DNA from: Flavobacterium xueshanense
GTDB lineage: Bacteria; Bacteroidota; Bacteroidia; Flavobacteriales; Flavobacteriaceae
Length of the DNA stretch: 64,000 nt
Assembly (NCBI RefSeq): GCF_900112975.1
Contig: NZ_FONQ01000001.1
Span: 310,001-374,000 of the forward strand
Direction: 5' to 3'
The position numbers and the translations under genes were made by a program. Positions within the stretch are counted from its first letter, which is position 1; every line of letters starts with the position of its first letter. The notes below the pieces were generated by a model. The model worked only from the letters and a program-made list of their open reading frames with translations. It was not told the DNA's origin and did no database searches. Positions 63,170 through 64,000 of the stretch are shown one piece after another.

Positions 63170-64000
63170 ATGAATAATCCCACTCTCAAAGAAATTGCCG
63201 CTCAACTAGGGATTTCAATAACCACAGTTTCAAAGTCATTAAAAGGATATTCAGACGTTAGCGAAAAAACAAAAAAAGCGGTTATTGAACTTGCTAAAAA
63301 ACTTAATTATACTCCAAATAGTTTTGCAGTAAACCTTAGAACGAAAGAATCAAAAACTATAGGATTGATAATCCCTACGCTTGTTCATGATTTTTTTTCA
63401 AATGTAATCAAAGGAATTCTGGAAGAAGCTGAAAAGCGGGATTACTTGGTTATCATTTTACAATCCAATGAAAAATTAGAGTTTGAAAAAAAACAAATCG
63501 ATTTATTATTGAACAAAAGAGTAGATGGTATTTTGATGTCTTTGTCTAATGAAACTGGTGATTTTGAACATTTAAAATCGATTATTGCTTACAAGACTCC
63601 ACTGGTACTTTTTGATAAAATTGCAAAGCTTGTAAACTGTTCCAAAGTAACCATTAATGATAAAAAAGCAGCGTATGATGCCGTTTGTTATCTTATAAAA
63701 AAAGGCTACAAAAAAATAGCGCACTTTAGAGGCTCTTATCTTCCACAAAATGCTATCGATAGGTTTTTAGGATACAAAAAAGCACTCGAAGATAACGGAA
63801 TTCAATATGATTCATCTCTTGTTTATGTGTGTGACAACAACACCGATTTTGAAGATGGTTATGAAAATGCTAAAAAAGTAATAGACGAGCACCCTAAAAT
63901 CGACGCTATTTTTGCCGTTACAGATTTAGTTGCCATTGGAATCATTAAATACTTTAATGAAAAAGAGATTTCAATTCCACAACGCATCGCTGTTTTAGGT
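63170..64000 (+). CDS. LacI-family transcriptional regulator, 3' partial
   Basis: The frame is open from the ATG at 63170 to the window end (277 codons), so the C-terminus is missing. The N-terminal HTH is typical (TLKEIAAQLGISITTVSKSLKGYSDVSEKTKKAV, then LNYTPNSFAVNLRTKES hinge). The periplasmic-binding-protein-like effector domain follows (IGLIIPTLVHDFFSNVIKGILEEAEKRDY, VDGILMSLSNET, HFRGSYLPQNAIDRFLGYKKAL, DAIFAVTDLVAIGI). It is the obvious candidate to bind the CGAAAACGTTTTCG palindromes found three times upstream; the effector is probably a sugar of this locus. Confidence 0.95.
   Translation, partial: MNNPTLKEIAAQLGISITTVSKSLKGYSDVSEKTKKAVIELAKKLNYTPNSFAVNLRTKESKTIGLIIPTLVHDFFSNVIKGILEEAEKRDYLVIILQSNEKLEFEKKQIDLLLNKRVDGILMSLSNETGDFEHLKSIIAYKTPLVLFDKIAKLVNCSKVTINDKKAAYDAVCYLIKKGYKKIAHFRGSYLPQNAIDRFLGYKKALEDNGIQYDSSLVYVCDNNTDFEDGYENAKKVIDEHPKIDAIFAVTDLVAIGIIKYFNEKEISIPQRIAVLG

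Overview
The window is one continuous stretch of a low-GC Bacteroidota chromosome, most likely a Flavobacterium or close relative. The evidence is the gliding/type IX secretion genes (sprA, a PorP/SprF protein, a RemB-like protein), a SusC/SusD pair, the alternative haem-copper oxidase cluster with two subunit III genes, the general lack of strong Shine-Dalgarno sequences, and promoters of the Bacteroidota type (TTTG, then TAnnTTTG). No rRNA, tRNA, CRISPR array, integrase or transposase was found.

Positions 1-37.7 kb are a core, housekeeping region. It opens with an envelope biogenesis operon (uppS partial, bamA, two OmpH/Skp chaperones, murI). Next come a gamma-carbonic anhydrase, a PorP/SprF protein, Nfu, dodecin, a YyaL/DUF255 protein, a repeat-rich amphipathic protein, an MscS channel, tsaB, a TolC/HlyD efflux pair and a DUF4403 lipoprotein. 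The cytochrome oxidase assembly cluster follows (ctaB, two coxIII, coxIV, a Cys-less SCO-like protein, SCO, DUF420, a small CxxC membrane protein). The region closes with remB-like, deoC, vanZ-like, gcvH, sprA, ruvA, maeB and a CBS protein. Several intergenic gaps hold clear terminators and -7/-33 boxes that also decide start codons.

Positions 37.7-64 kb are an accessory carbohydrate region. A cytoplasmic catabolic operon on the minus strand (SLC45/GPH-like sugar importer, GH100-like invertase, PfkB kinase, FucP-like MFS, GH37 trehalase) is preceded by a second minus-strand series: SusC, SusD, two giant VCBS/ASPIC lipoproteins, a vanadium-haloperoxidase-type PAP2 lipoprotein and a membrane-anchored GyrI-like protein. 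A periplasmic GH65 enzyme is divergent from a decaying plus-strand operon: a GH32 fructanase remnant with two frameshifts, fused by a deletion to the C-terminal half of a sugar porter, then a PfkB kinase with altered motifs. A LacI-family regulator runs off the right end.

Three intergenic regions (in front of the importer operon, in front of susC, and between GH65 and GH32) each carry two copies of a palindrome related to CGAAAACGTTTTCG, with centres 20-21 bp apart. They look like one LacI-type regulon joining all these transcripts. By inference the region takes up and splits sucrose-, trehalose- or kojibiose-like glucosides. The GH32/fructan branch is being lost while an intact invertase/kinase route remains. 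The least understood part is the SusCD, VCBS/ASPIC, haloperoxidase and GyrI-like module.
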